64,000 nt of DNA, from the NCBI RefSeq assembly GCF_000344805.1, contig NC_020453.1, positions 6,295,001 to 6,359,000 on the forward strand, given 5' to 3'. The translations under genes were made by a program, and so were the position numbers. This stretch comes from Bradyrhizobium oligotrophicum S58 (GTDB taxonomy: Bacteria > Pseudomonadota > Alphaproteobacteria > Rhizobiales > Xanthobacteraceae). Positions 9,584 through 18,304 of the stretch are shown here, piece after piece. A model generated the notes under the pieces. The model made no database searches. It worked only from the letters and a program-made list of their open reading frames with translations, and had not been told where the DNA came from. The first letter of the stretch is position 1. Every line of letters starts with the position of its first letter.

Positions 9584-9662
9584 AATGGTGCGCACGGCGC
9601 GCGCGAGAGCGCGGCATGAGGCGTGCGCTGTTGGGGGGGGGGCGCGCCTTTGCCCACCCTAC
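9584..9662. repeat. Interspersed palindromic repeat beyond mutY
   Basis: Imperfect inverted repeat (GGTGCGCACGGCGCGC near 9587 and GCGCGCCTTTGCCCACCCTAC ending at 9661), related to 5978-6050. It contains an uninterrupted run of ten G at 9633-9642. It probably lies in the transcription end regions of mutY and the STAND regulator. Confidence 0.55.
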
Positions 9663-9718
9663 ATCAGCTACATCAGTCAGTTCGCAAAGCGCCTTCAGCT
9701 TCCATCATACGCGCAGCC

Positions 9719-10822
9719 TCAGTCCCCGAGCCCGTGCGCCACGACCTTGCGCATCACGTTGGGCAGCGCCTCACCGTCGAGCGTCGCGATCGGCACCCAG
9801 CGCATGCCGCCCGGCGCGCGCGTTCGCGCCGGCACGTTGGCGGTGTAGACGACGATCTCGAGCGGGAAATGCGTGAAGACGTGGGTGACGACGCCGAGCC
9901 TGCGATGCCAGCGTTTCACGCTTGCGAGCTCCGGCGCCTGGGCGAGCGCGTCGGAATCGTCCTGGCCGGCCAGCCACTCCGAGCCGGGGACCTCGGTCAT
10001 GCCGCCGAGCAGGCCCTTTGCGGGGCGCGAGCGCACCAGCAGTTCGTCGCCACGGGTGACCACGAACGCCGCACCGCGCCGCAGCGCGCCGGTCTTCTTG
10101 GCGGCCTTGCGCGGAAAGCTCTCCTGATCGCCGCGCTCACGCGCTGCGCAATCCTCGTTCAGCGGGCACAGCGCGCAGGCCGGCTTCTTCGGTGTGCAGA
10201 TGGTGGCGCCGAGATCCATCAGCGCCTGCGCGCTGTCGCCCGCGCGCGAGGGTCCGAGCAAGGTCGACGCGAGCGCCTGGATCTGCGGCTTGGCCTGCGG
10301 CAGCGCGTCTTCGACGGCGAACAGGCGCGACACGACGCGCTCGATGTTGCCGTCGACCGGCATGGTCAGGCGATCGAACGCGATCGCGGCGATCGCCGCC
10401 GCGGTGTACGGACCGATGCCGGGCAGCTTGCGCAGCCCCTCCTCCGTGTCCGGGAACACGCCGCCATGCTCGCGCATCACGGTGACGGCGCAGGCATGCA
10501 GGTTGCGCGCCCGCGAATAATAGCCGAGCCCGGCCCACATCCGGAGCACGTCGTCGAGATCCGCGCTGCCGAGCGCCGTGACCTCAGGCCAGCGCGCCAG
10601 GAATTTTTCGAAATACGGCCCGACCGCCTTCACCGTGGTCTGCTGCAGCATGATCTCGGACAGCCAGACCCGATACGGATCGGAGCGCTGCCCGGCCGGC
10701 GCACGCCATGGCAGCCGCCGGCGATGGCGGTCGTACCAGGCGAGCAGTTGCGCCGGACGCTCGGCGGCCGGATCAATCCGCTGTCGGTTCTTGCGCTTGG
10801 AAGGAAGGGCTGATGACACCAT
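9719..10822 (-). CDS. mutY: A/G-specific adenine glycosylase MutY
   Basis: Removes adenine mispaired with 8-oxoguanine in base excision repair. The 367-residue protein has the catalytic glutamate in SEIMLQQTTV, the helix-hairpin-helix LPGIGPYTAAAI, the catalytic aspartate in MPVDGNIERV and the iron-sulfur motif C-x6-C-x2-C-x5-C (CTPKKPACALCPLNEDC). A C-terminal NUDIX-like domain follows, including the LGVVTHVFTHFPLE segment. Length is normal for the family. It diverges from the DUF721 gene. The last part of the gene is repeated at 6099-6240 and, more decayed, at 2227-2480. Confidence 0.97.
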   Translation of the reverse strand: MVSSALPSKRKNRQRIDPAAERPAQLLAWYDRHRRRLPWRAPAGQRSDPYRVWLSEIMLQQTTVKAVGPYFEKFLARWPEVTALGSADLDDVLRMWAGLGYYSRARNLHACAVTVMREHGGVFPDTEEGLRKLPGIGPYTAAAIAAIAFDRLTMPVDGNIERVVSRLFAVEDALPQAKPQIQALASTLLGPSRAGDSAQALMDLGATICTPKKPACALCPLNEDCAARERGDQESFPRKAAKKTGALRRGAAFVVTRGDELLVRSRPAKGLLGGMTEVPGSEWLAGQDDSDALAQAPELASVKRWHRRLGVVTHVFTHFPLEIVVYTANVPARTRAPGGMRWVPIATLDGEALPNVMRKVVAHGLGD

Positions 10823-10941
10823 TGGCTTAATCTAGTACGTCAGGAGCCGTCGTCGCCCGTTGGACCGCGATCTCGTCGGCGGCATCCACGGCTTTCTTCG
10901 AGCCCGGACCGACGATAAGCACCACGAGACCACCGTTCATC

Positions 10942-11421
10942 ATGGCAAAGCCCGGCCGCCTCACCGCAAAGCCTCTCGCACTCATGATGGGCGACGTGCT
11001 GACGGCTGCCTACGCCAAGCAGGGGTTTGCCGCGCGTGAACTCGTGACGCGCTGGCCGGAGATCGCCGGCCGCGACATCGCCGAGCATGCCCAGCCGCTG
11101 AAGATGCAATGGCCGCGGCCGGTGGAGGGCCAGCCGCAGGAGCCGGCGACCTTGATCCTGCGCGTCGAGGGGCCGATGGCGCTGGAGATCCAGCATTCCT
11201 CGGACGTGATCCTGGAGCGGGTCAACCGCTTCTTCGGCTGGCATGCCGTTGGCAAGCTGGCGCTGCGCCAGGGCCCGCTGTTGCGGCCGCCCGTGAAGCG
11301 CCGCCCGGCGCCACCCGATGCGAAGACGGTGGCGAAGGTCGCCTCGACCCTGACCGCGATCGAGGACGACGCCCTCCGGGACGCCCTGGCCCGGCTCGGC
11401 GCTGCCATCAAGCGAAATTGA
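10942..11421 (+). CDS. DUF721/DciA-like protein
   Basis: A 159-residue protein with the DUF721 fold (LTAAYAKQGFAARELVTRWPEIAGRDIAEHAQPLKM), related to the DciA helicase-loading factors of bacteria without DnaC. A role with the replicative helicase is an inference from the family; this alphaproteobacterial branch has not been tied to it here. It is followed by the dsbA-like and smc genes in the same direction and is divergent from mutY. Confidence 0.82.
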   Translation: MAKPGRLTAKPLALMMGDVLTAAYAKQGFAARELVTRWPEIAGRDIAEHAQPLKMQWPRPVEGQPQEPATLILRVEGPMALEIQHSSDVILERVNRFFGWHAVGKLALRQGPLLRPPVKRRPAPPDAKTVAKVASTLTAIEDDALRDALARLGAAIKRN

Positions 11422-11515
11422 CGCCCGGCCTTTGATCCCGCTTTGCGGCCCGGCATTGCCTCCGGGTGGGTTTCAAGCTAGCGAAAAGCCAAGTTGTGAG
11501 CGTTTCAGGCGCGAG

Positions 11516-12196
11516 ATGCGCCCATTTCGGAGCAGAGCCTTGATCATCACCCGCCGCGCCTTCACCGCCGCCTTGTCGCTGACCGGCCTCGCCGCCCTGG
11601 CGGGCCTGTCCCCGCTGCGGCTGATCTCGGACGCCATGGCGCAGAGCGCGTCCGATGTCGCCAAGCCGGTGTCGCTGCCCGATATGGTGCTCGGGCCGGC
11701 AGACGCCGCGGTCACCATCACCGAATACGCCTCGATGACCTGTCCGCATTGCGCGGCGTTCAACGCGACGGTGTTCCCGAAGCTGAAGGCCGAATACATC
11801 GATACCGGCAAGGTGCGCTACATCTTCCGCGAGTTCCCGTTGGACATCAAAGCCGCCGCCGGCTCGATGCTGACGCGCTGCATCGCCAATGGCGACGCAC
11901 AGAAGTATTTTGCGGTCACCGACATGCTGTTCCGTTCGCAGAACGACTGGGTGGTGAAGAACACCACGGAGACCCTGACCCGGATCGGCAAGCAGGCCGG
12001 ACTCAGCCAGCAGCAGGTCGAGGCCTGCCTGAAGGACCAGGCGCTGCTCGACAAGATCGCCGCCGACCAGAAGTATGCGAGCGACGTTCTTAAAGTGGAT
12101 TCGACGCCGACCTTCTTCGTCAACGGCGACAAGATCAAGGGTGAGACCTCGATCGAGGAGTTTCAGAAGAAGATCAATCCGCTTCTGAAGAGCTGA
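11516..12196 (+). CDS. DsbA family periplasmic thiol-disulfide protein
   Basis: A 226-residue exported thioredoxin-fold protein. The N-terminus has ITRRAFTAALSLTGLAALAGL, a twin-arginine-like signal segment. The redox motif is CPHC in ASMTCPHCAAF, and the cis-proline loop is DSTPTFFVNG. It probably oxidises or shuffles disulfides of envelope proteins. The start is uncertain: ATG at 11516, or TTG at 11540 with GGAG nine bases upstream, which would place the signal at the extreme N-terminus. It lies between DUF721 and smc, with a strong terminator after it. Confidence 0.88.
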   Translation: MRPFRSRALIITRRAFTAALSLTGLAALAGLSPLRLISDAMAQSASDVAKPVSLPDMVLGPADAAVTITEYASMTCPHCAAFNATVFPKLKAEYIDTGKVRYIFREFPLDIKAAAGSMLTRCIANGDAQKYFAVTDMLFRSQNDWVVKNTTETLTRIGKQAGLSQQQVEACLKDQALLDKIAADQKYASDVLKVDSTPTFFVNGDKIKGETSIEEFQKKINPLLKS

Positions 12197-12226
12197 TTCG
12201 AATCACTGAGTCCTGGAGGACACAGC

Positions 12227-12252
12227 GCGGCCCCCTTCGTGGGGCCGCTTCT
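12227..12252 (+). terminator. Rho-independent terminator after the dsbA-like gene
   Basis: Perfect 8-bp stem GCGGCCCC/GGGGCCGC around a six-base loop, followed by TTCTGTTT. It lies 30 bases after the stop codon and separates the dsbA-like gene from smc. Confidence 0.75.
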
Positions 12253-12440
12253 GTTTGGTGGACAGGTTGCCACGAGAAAGCCTTGGAAAAGCAGGGCCGG
12301 CGGGTTGCCCTGAGGGGCGGCCCTCGCCATTGTCCGGCCCCTAGAACGGGGCGCCACGGCGACTCAGTCCACATTGACATTGCCTTCCATGGTATTGTCG
12401 GGGCTGGGAGATTCGTCTCCCGCCAACAGAGAATCTGTGC

Positions 12441-15400
12441 ATGAAACTCACGCGTCTTCGTCTTCACGGTTTCAAGACGTTCGTCGAACCGACTGACTTC
12501 GTGATCGAACCCGGCCTCACCGGCGTCGTCGGCCCGAACGGCTGCGGCAAGTCGAATCTGGTCGAAGCACTGCGCTGGGCGATGGGCGAGACCTCGCACA
12601 AATCTCTGCGCGCCGCCGACATGGACGCGGTGATCTTCTCCGGGTCGAACACGCGCCCGTCGCGCAATCACGCCGAAGTGGTGATGACGATCGACAACAG
12701 CGATCGCACCGCGCCCGCTGCCGTGAACGACCGTGACATTCTCGAGATTTCGCGCCGCATCGAGCGCGAGGCCGGCTCGGTCTATCGCATCAACGGCCGT
12801 GACGTGCGCGCCCGCGACGTGCAGATCCTGTTCGCCGACGCCGCCACCGGCGCGCGCTCCCCGGCGCTGGTCCACCAGGGCAAGATCGGCGAGATCATCC
12901 AGGCCAAGCCCGAGCAGCGCCGCCGCGTGCTGGAAGACGCCGCCGGCGTCGCCGGCCTGCATGCGCGCCGCCACGAGGCCGAGCTGCGCCTGAAGGCAGC
13001 CGAGACCAATCTGCTGCGCGTCGAAGACGTCATCGGCCAGCTCGCCGGCCAGATGGAAGGGCTGCGCAAGCAGGCCCGCCAGGCGATCCGCTATCGCGAG
13101 GTCGCCGCCAAGGTGCGCAAGGCGGAAGCCACGCTCTATCATATGCGATGGATGGGCGCGCATGCCGATCTGAACGACGCCGCACGCGTGCACGATGTCA
13201 GCGTGCGCGAGATGGCGGAGCGGACCCGCGAGCAGGCCGAATCGGCGCGCATCCAGGCCATCCGCTCCTCGCATCTGCCGGCGCTGCGCGAGGCCGAGGC
13301 CCGCGCCGCCGCGACCATGCAGCGGCTGAAGAACGCCCGCGACCTGCTCGACCGCGAGGAGGTGCGCGCCAAGGAGCGCGTCGGCGAGCTCGATCGCCGC
13401 CTGATGCAGCTCACCGCCGACGTCGCGCGCGAGCAGCAGCAGAACCAGGACGCGCAGGTCGCGCTGCAGCGCCTGGAGACCGAAGACGCGGAGCTGAAGG
13501 AAGAGATCAAGGCGCGCGTCGAGATGCGCAGCGGCGTCGACGAGCGCGTCGCCGAGGCCGAGGCCAATCTGTCAGAGATCGAACGTCAGTTCACCGAGCT
13601 GACGACGCAGCTCGCCGACCTGACGGCGCGGCGCAACCAGTTAGAGGCCAACGTCCGCAGCCATCGCGATCGCCTCGCCCGGCTCGACCAGGACATCGCC
13701 AATGTCCGCGCCGACGAGGAGCGGCTGGCGCAGGAGACCGCCCATCTCGGCGATCTCGATACGCTGGCGGCCACGCTCGAAGCCGCTGAGGAATCCGAGG
13801 CCCAGGCCGAGGCTGCCGTGCAGACCAACGAATCTGCACAGGCCAATGCGCGGCAGAAGCTCGAAGCCTCGCGCGCCCCGCTCGCCGAAGCCGACAAGCG
13901 GGTGCAGCGGCTCGAGACCGAGGCGCGCACCATCTCCAAGATGGTCAACAGCGAGACCAAGAATCTGTGGCCGCCGATCATCGACGGCGTCACCGTGGCC
14001 AAGGGTTTTGAGAAGGCGCTCGGCGCCGTGCTAGGCGACGATCTCGACGCACCGGTCGATGCATCGGCGCCGATGCACTGGACCGTGGCCGGTGCAGAAG
14101 TCACCGACCCCGCGCTGCCGGACGGCGTCGAGCCGCTCGCGGCCTATGTCCAGGCGCCGCCGGAGCTGTCGCGCCGTCTCGCCCAGATCGGCGTGGTGTC
14201 GCGCGATCGCGGTGCGCAGCTGGTGTCGCAGCTCAAGACCGGCCAGCGGCTGGTCTCTTCCGAAGGCGACGTCTGGCGCTGGGACGGCTTCATCGCGGCG
14301 GCGCATGCGCCGACCGGTGCGGCCCGGCGCCTGGCCGAGCGCGCCCGCTTGATCGACATCGAGAGCGAGCTGGAACAGGCGCGCATCGATGCGACCAACA
14401 AGCGTCAGGCGCTCGAGAGCGCCGAGGCCGAGGTGAAGGCGGCCACCGCCGCCGAGAGCGCCGCGCGCGAAGCCTGGCGCGCTGCCCAGCGCGAGGTCAA
14501 CTCCGCGCGCGAGCGCCACGCCAATGCCGAGCGCGAGATCAATCGCCATTCGGCGCGCAAATCGGCGCTGGTCGAAGCGTCGACGCGTCTCGCCCATGAT
14601 CGCGCCGAGATCGCCGAGCTGCACCAGAATGCGCTCGAAGCGATCGAGGAGCTGCCGGCGACCACCGAAGCCGACGGCCGCCTTGCCGCCGTGCGCGCGG
14701 ATATCGAGGCCAGGCGCCGCGCCGCGGCGCAGGTTCGTGCCGAAGCGCAAGCCCTCGCCCGCGAGGCCGAGCTGGCCGACCGCCGCGTGCAGGCGATCAT
14801 CAGCGAGCGTAACGACTGGTTCAACCGCATCCGCGGCGCCGGCTCGCAGATCGCGACCATCGAGGCCCGCATCGCCGAGGTGAAGGACGAACGCGCCGAG
14901 CTCGACAATGCGCCGGAGATCTTTGCCGAGAAGCGCAGCGCGCTGATCGACGAGCTCGAAATCGCCGATGGCGAGCGCCAGGTCGCCGCCGATGCGCTGG
15001 CCGAAGCCGAGACCGCGATGGGCGACACCGACCGCGCCGCCAAGGCGTCGTTGGAAGCGTTGTCGAAGTCGCGCGAGGCAGCGGCCCGCGCCGAGGAGCG
15101 GCTGGAGAGCGCCAAGCGCCGCGTCGGCGACGTCGAGCGCGAAATCCACGACATGCTCGAATGCGAGCCGCAGGCCGTCGCGGCCATGGCCGAGATCGGC
15201 CCGGACACCCAGCTGCCGCCGCTGCACGAGATCGAGGACAGCCTGGAGAAGCTGCGTCGCGATCGCGAGCGGCTCGGCGCCGTCAATCTGCGCGCCGAGG
15301 AGGAGCTAACGGAGGTCGAGGGCTCGCACACCGCGCTGACCACCGAGCGCGACGACCTCGTCGAGGCCATCAAGCGGCTGCGCCAGGGCATCCAGAGCCT

Positions 15401-15905
15401 CAACAAGGAGGCGCGCGAGCGGCTGCAGGCGTCGTTCGAGACCGTCAACGACCACTTCAAGCGGCTGTTCACCGAGCTGTTCGGCGGTGGCGAGGCTGCA
15501 TTGCACCTGATCGAGAGCGACGATCCTCTCGAAGCGGGTCTCGAGATCATCGCCAAGCCGCCGGGCAAGAAGCCGCAGACGCTGTCGCTGCTGTCGGGCG
15601 GCGAGCAGGCGCTGACGGCGATGGCACTGATCTTCGCGGTGTTCCTCACCAACCCCTCGCCGATCTGCGTGCTGGACGAGGTCGACGCTCCGCTCGACGA
15701 CCACAACGTCGAACGCTTCTGCACCCTGCTGCACGAGATGAAGGGCTCGACCGAGACCCGCTTCATCATCATCACCCACAACCCGATCACCATGGCGCGC
15801 ATGAACCGGCTGTTCGGCGTCACCATGGCCGAGCGCGGCGTGTCGCAGCTCGTCTCGGTCGCGCTCGACGAGGCCGTGAAGATCCTCGACCAGCAGGTGG
15901 CATGA
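12441..15905 (+). CDS. smc: Chromosome segregation protein SMC
   Basis: Structural maintenance of chromosomes ATPase, 1154 residues, the normal size. The N-terminal head has Walker A GPNGCGKSN at 31-39. Long coiled coils rich in Glu, Arg and Ala flank a hinge at roughly 505-650 (beginning NLWPPIIDGVTVAKGFEKAL). The C-terminal head has the signature LSGGEQALTAMAL from residue 1051 and Walker B CVLDEVDAPLDD near 1076. It loads onto DNA with ScpA/ScpB, which are not in this window. It is separated from the dsbA-like gene by a terminator and so probably has its own promoter in 12253-12440. Confidence 0.97.
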   Translation: MKLTRLRLHGFKTFVEPTDFVIEPGLTGVVGPNGCGKSNLVEALRWAMGETSHKSLRAADMDAVIFSGSNTRPSRNHAEVVMTIDNSDRTAPAAVNDRDILEISRRIEREAGSVYRINGRDVRARDVQILFADAATGARSPALVHQGKIGEIIQAKPEQRRRVLEDAAGVAGLHARRHEAELRLKAAETNLLRVEDVIGQLAGQMEGLRKQARQAIRYREVAAKVRKAEATLYHMRWMGAHADLNDAARVHDVSVREMAERTREQAESARIQAIRSSHLPALREAEARAAATMQRLKNARDLLDREEVRAKERVGELDRRLMQLTADVAREQQQNQDAQVALQRLETEDAELKEEIKARVEMRSGVDERVAEAEANLSEIERQFTELTTQLADLTARRNQLEANVRSHRDRLARLDQDIANVRADEERLAQETAHLGDLDTLAATLEAAEESEAQAEAAVQTNESAQANARQKLEASRAPLAEADKRVQRLETEARTISKMVNSETKNLWPPIIDGVTVAKGFEKALGAVLGDDLDAPVDASAPMHWTVAGAEVTDPALPDGVEPLAAYVQAPPELSRRLAQIGVVSRDRGAQLVSQLKTGQRLVSSEGDVWRWDGFIAAAHAPTGAARRLAERARLIDIESELEQARIDATNKRQALESAEAEVKAATAAESAAREAWRAAQREVNSARERHANAEREINRHSARKSALVEASTRLAHDRAEIAELHQNALEAIEELPATTEADGRLAAVRADIEARRRAAAQVRAEAQALAREAELADRRVQAIISERNDWFNRIRGAGSQIATIEARIAEVKDERAELDNAPEIFAEKRSALIDELEIADGERQVAADALAEAETAMGDTDRAAKASLEALSKSREAAARAEERLESAKRRVGDVEREIHDMLECEPQAVAAMAEIGPDTQLPPLHEIEDSLEKLRRDRERLGAVNLRAEEELTEVEGSHTALTTERDDLVEAIKRLRQGIQSLNKEARERLQASFETVNDHFKRLFTELFGGGEAALHLIESDDPLEAGLEIIAKPPGKKPQTLSLLSGGEQALTAMALIFAVFLTNPSPICVLDEVDAPLDDHNVERFCTLLHEMKGSTETRFIIITHNPITMARMNRLFGVTMAERGVSQLVSVALDEAVKILDQQVA

Positions 15906-15916
15906 TCTTGCTGCAT

Positions 15917-15949
15917 CATTCCGGATCGCCGCGAGCGGCGTCCGGAATG
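15917..15949. repeat. Hairpin between smc and the rsm22-like gene
   Basis: CATTCCGGA and TCCGGAATG enclose an inner perfect pair CGCCGC-GA-GCGGCG, with a single unpaired T. It could act as an smc transcription end, but there is no T-run and the palindrome resembles dispersed repetitive elements. Confidence 0.55.
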
Positions 15950-15966
15950 GCGCGTGGAGAGGACCG

Positions 15967-16956
15967 ATGATCTCTCCCGATCTCCCCGCCGCGCTGAAGG
16001 CCAGCCTGGAAGCCAAGCTGCACGGGCAGTCGCGGCAGGATGCAGCGGTCCGCGCGGCGCGCATCTCGGCGGCCTATCGCAGTGGCGGCAATTCCGGAAC
16101 GATCACGAGCGACGCCGACGCGATCGCCTACGCCACCGTGCGGATGCCGGCGACCTATGCTGCGGTGGCGGCGAGCCTGAATGCCCTGATGCAGGCCAGC
16201 CCGGAGTTCGCACCCGTCTCGCTACTCGATATCGGCGCCGGGCCGGGCACCGCGAGCTTCGCTGCGGCGGACGTATTCTCGTCGCTGACGTCGTTCAACG
16301 CCGTCGATTCCAATCCCGCCTTGCGCACGCTCGCGCTGGCGCTCGCTGATGACACGATGCGCATCCGCGATCTCGACTACGCGCTGGGCCCGGCACGGAC
16401 GCTGCTCGATCGCGCTGACAGCGCCGATCTCGTCGTCGCCAGCTACATGATCGGCGAACTGAGCGACGCCGAGCGCCTTCACCTCGTCGACGCGCTCTGG
16501 GCGAGGACGGATGACACGCTTCTGATCGTCGAGCCCGGCACGCCCGCCGGCTATCAGCGCATCATCGCGGCGCGCGACCGCCTGATCGTAGCCGGGGCTC
16601 ATGTCGCGGCGCCCTGCCCGCATGCGGCGGCGTGTCCGCTCGTCGCTCCGGACTGGTGCCACTTCGCCCAGCGGCTGGCGCGCTCGCGGGCGCATCGCGA
16701 GCTCAAGGGCGCGGACGTCCCGTTCGAGGACGAGAAGTTCAGCTTCATCGCCTTGACCCGTCAACCCGTCCCGCACCGGCCTGCCGCGCGCGTCCTCGCG
16801 CCGCCAGCGGTGACGAAGATCGGGGCCATGGCGAAGCTTTGTCAGGCGAACGGGACCGCGACCGTCGTCGCCATTCCCCGGCGCGACAAGGCCGCGTTCG
16901 CCGCCGCGCGGCGCTGGGACTGGGGCGACGGCGTGGAGCCGCCGCCGCGCCCGTAG
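15967..16956 (+). CDS. Rsm22-like small ribosomal subunit methyltransferase
   Basis: A 329-residue class I SAM-dependent methyltransferase-fold protein of the Rsm22 family, linked in mitochondria to small-subunit assembly. The SAM loop LLDIGAGPGTASFA is intact, and the family cysteine cluster CPHAAACPLVAPDWCHF near residue 220 may bind a metal or iron-sulfur cluster. It follows smc in the same direction after a 60-base gap containing a hairpin. Its RNA target in bacteria is not established. Confidence 0.86.
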   Translation: MISPDLPAALKASLEAKLHGQSRQDAAVRAARISAAYRSGGNSGTITSDADAIAYATVRMPATYAAVAASLNALMQASPEFAPVSLLDIGAGPGTASFAAADVFSSLTSFNAVDSNPALRTLALALADDTMRIRDLDYALGPARTLLDRADSADLVVASYMIGELSDAERLHLVDALWARTDDTLLIVEPGTPAGYQRIIAARDRLIVAGAHVAAPCPHAAACPLVAPDWCHFAQRLARSRAHRELKGADVPFEDEKFSFIALTRQPVPHRPAARVLAPPAVTKIGAMAKLCQANGTATVVAIPRRDKAAFAAARRWDWGDGVEPPPRP

Positions 16957-17100
16957 ATACCGCCGCGGCCCGGCTTGGTTAACGTCAGGTCGTGTTTGTC
17001 TCTCATTTTCGCGACTTCGCGAAACCCGAGAGAAATTCGTGTTTGCTACGGTGAGCTGCAACGGGCGCTGAGGGCGCTGCTCACAAGGGAACGCGTTTCG

Positions 17101-17532
17101 ATGTTCAGGACGATGACGATCGCTGCGATGCTGCTGGCCTCGGCAGGAACCGCCTTCGCGGGCGGCCATGGCGGCGAATCCTCGGCACCGCCGCCGGCCC
17201 CGAAGCAGGAAGGCCCGCCGGCCAAGGCGACCATCGGCAAAAACGGCCCGATCCTCACCGACCTCAAGGGCATGACGCTGTATTATACCGAGCGCGACAA
17301 CACCGGGACCAAGTCGACCTGCGACGGCGACTGTGCCCAGAAGCGCCCGCCGCTGACTGCGCCCGACAACGCGATCGCCAGCGGCGATTTCACGGTCATC
17401 ACCCGCAGTGACGGCAAGAAGATGTGGGCCTATCGCTATCGGCCGCTTTACACCTCGCAGCTCGACAGCGCACCAGGCGAGGTCAATGGCCACAATCCCG
17501 CCCAGCAGTGGAAGGTCGCCCGCCCCTATTGA
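17101..17532 (+). CDS. Secreted COG4315-like small protein
   Basis: A 143-residue exported protein with a clean signal peptide (MFRTMTIAAMLLASAGTAFA, cleavage after AFA). The mature part has the MTLYYTERDNTGTKSTCDGDC and PPLTAP pattern of the secreted-repeat/COG4315 family, whose function is unknown. Two cysteines in the CDGDC motif may form a disulfide or bind metal. The start was chosen at 17101 because it begins the signal peptide and has AAGGGA upstream; a longer frame from 16975 is unlikely. It is probably monocistronic. Confidence 0.82.
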   Translation: MFRTMTIAAMLLASAGTAFAGGHGGESSAPPPAPKQEGPPAKATIGKNGPILTDLKGMTLYYTERDNTGTKSTCDGDCAQKRPPLTAPDNAIASGDFTVITRSDGKKMWAYRYRPLYTSQLDSAPGEVNGHNPAQQWKVARPY

Positions 17533-17713
17533 GCCCTCGGCACCGCCGTTTCTCGGCGGCCAGGCGCGCATTGAAGCAGCCATTCAATGCAGCGCGGCTT
17601 GAACGGGCATCCGTTCTGATGCGACCAATGCACGCCGGTCCGCGCGAGGGCCGGCGGCGCCGCCATGTGTCGGCCGCCTCGTCCTCCTCCTGCCCTCTCC
17701 CTCGGAGCCCGTC

Positions 17714-18271
17714 ATGTCCGGCTGGATCGTCCTCGGCATCATCGTCGTTCTCGTGCTGTTCGCCTTCGGCGCCTACAACCGGCTGGTGGCCCTCGGCCAG
17801 CGGGTCAGCCAGGCCTTTGCCGACATCGACGTCCAGCTCAAGCAGCGCCACGACCTGATCCCGAACCTGGTCGAGACCGTGAAGGGCTATGCCGCGCATG
17901 AGCGAGGCACCCTGGACGAGGTGATCAAGGCCCGCAACGCCGCCATGTCGGCGCAAGGACCGTCCCAAGTCTCGGCGGCAGAGGGCCAGCTCTCCGGCGC
18001 GCTGGGGCGCCTGATCGCGCTGTCCGAGGCCTATCCGGACCTCAAGGCCAACGCCAACTTCCAGCAGCTCGCCAGCGAGCTGTCCGACCTCGAGAACAAG
18101 ATCGCCGCCAGCCGCCGCTTCTTCAACAGCGCGGTGCAGGAGTACAATACCGGCATTCAGCAGATGCCGGCGGCCTTGTTCGCCGGCACCTTCGGCTTCA
18201 CCCGCAAGGAATTCTTCGATCTCGGCGCCAGCCGGACCGAGGTCGAGGCCGCCCCCAGCGTCAAGTTCTGA
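17714..18271 (+). CDS. lemA: LemA family membrane protein
   Basis: A 185-residue protein with one N-terminal membrane anchor (SGWIVLGIIVVLVLFAFGAY) and a long helical LemA domain (DVQLKQRHDLIPNLVETVKGY and EYNTGIQQMPAALFAGTFGF). LemA proteins are usually encoded beside M48 proteases, as here: the next gene starts 33 bases later. GGAG sits a few bases before the ATG. The molecular role is not settled; a partnership with the protease is inferred from the pairing. Confidence 0.93.
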   Translation: MSGWIVLGIIVVLVLFAFGAYNRLVALGQRVSQAFADIDVQLKQRHDLIPNLVETVKGYAAHERGTLDEVIKARNAAMSAQGPSQVSAAEGQLSGALGRLIALSEAYPDLKANANFQQLASELSDLENKIAASRRFFNSAVQEYNTGIQQMPAALFAGTFGFTRKEFFDLGASRTEVEAAPSVKF

Positions 18272-18304
18272 GCCAGCGCCTTCGCGCCTGAAGGGCCCGA
18301 CGCC

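Noticed and set aside
9633..9642. Run of ten G as a phase-variable switch
   Set aside because: It lies in an intergenic palindrome, not in a coding frame or an evident promoter.
17543..17559. Terminator after the secreted COG4315-like gene
   Set aside because: CCGCCG/CGGCGG stem with a five-base loop but no T-run and a weak stem; not distinctive in this GC content.
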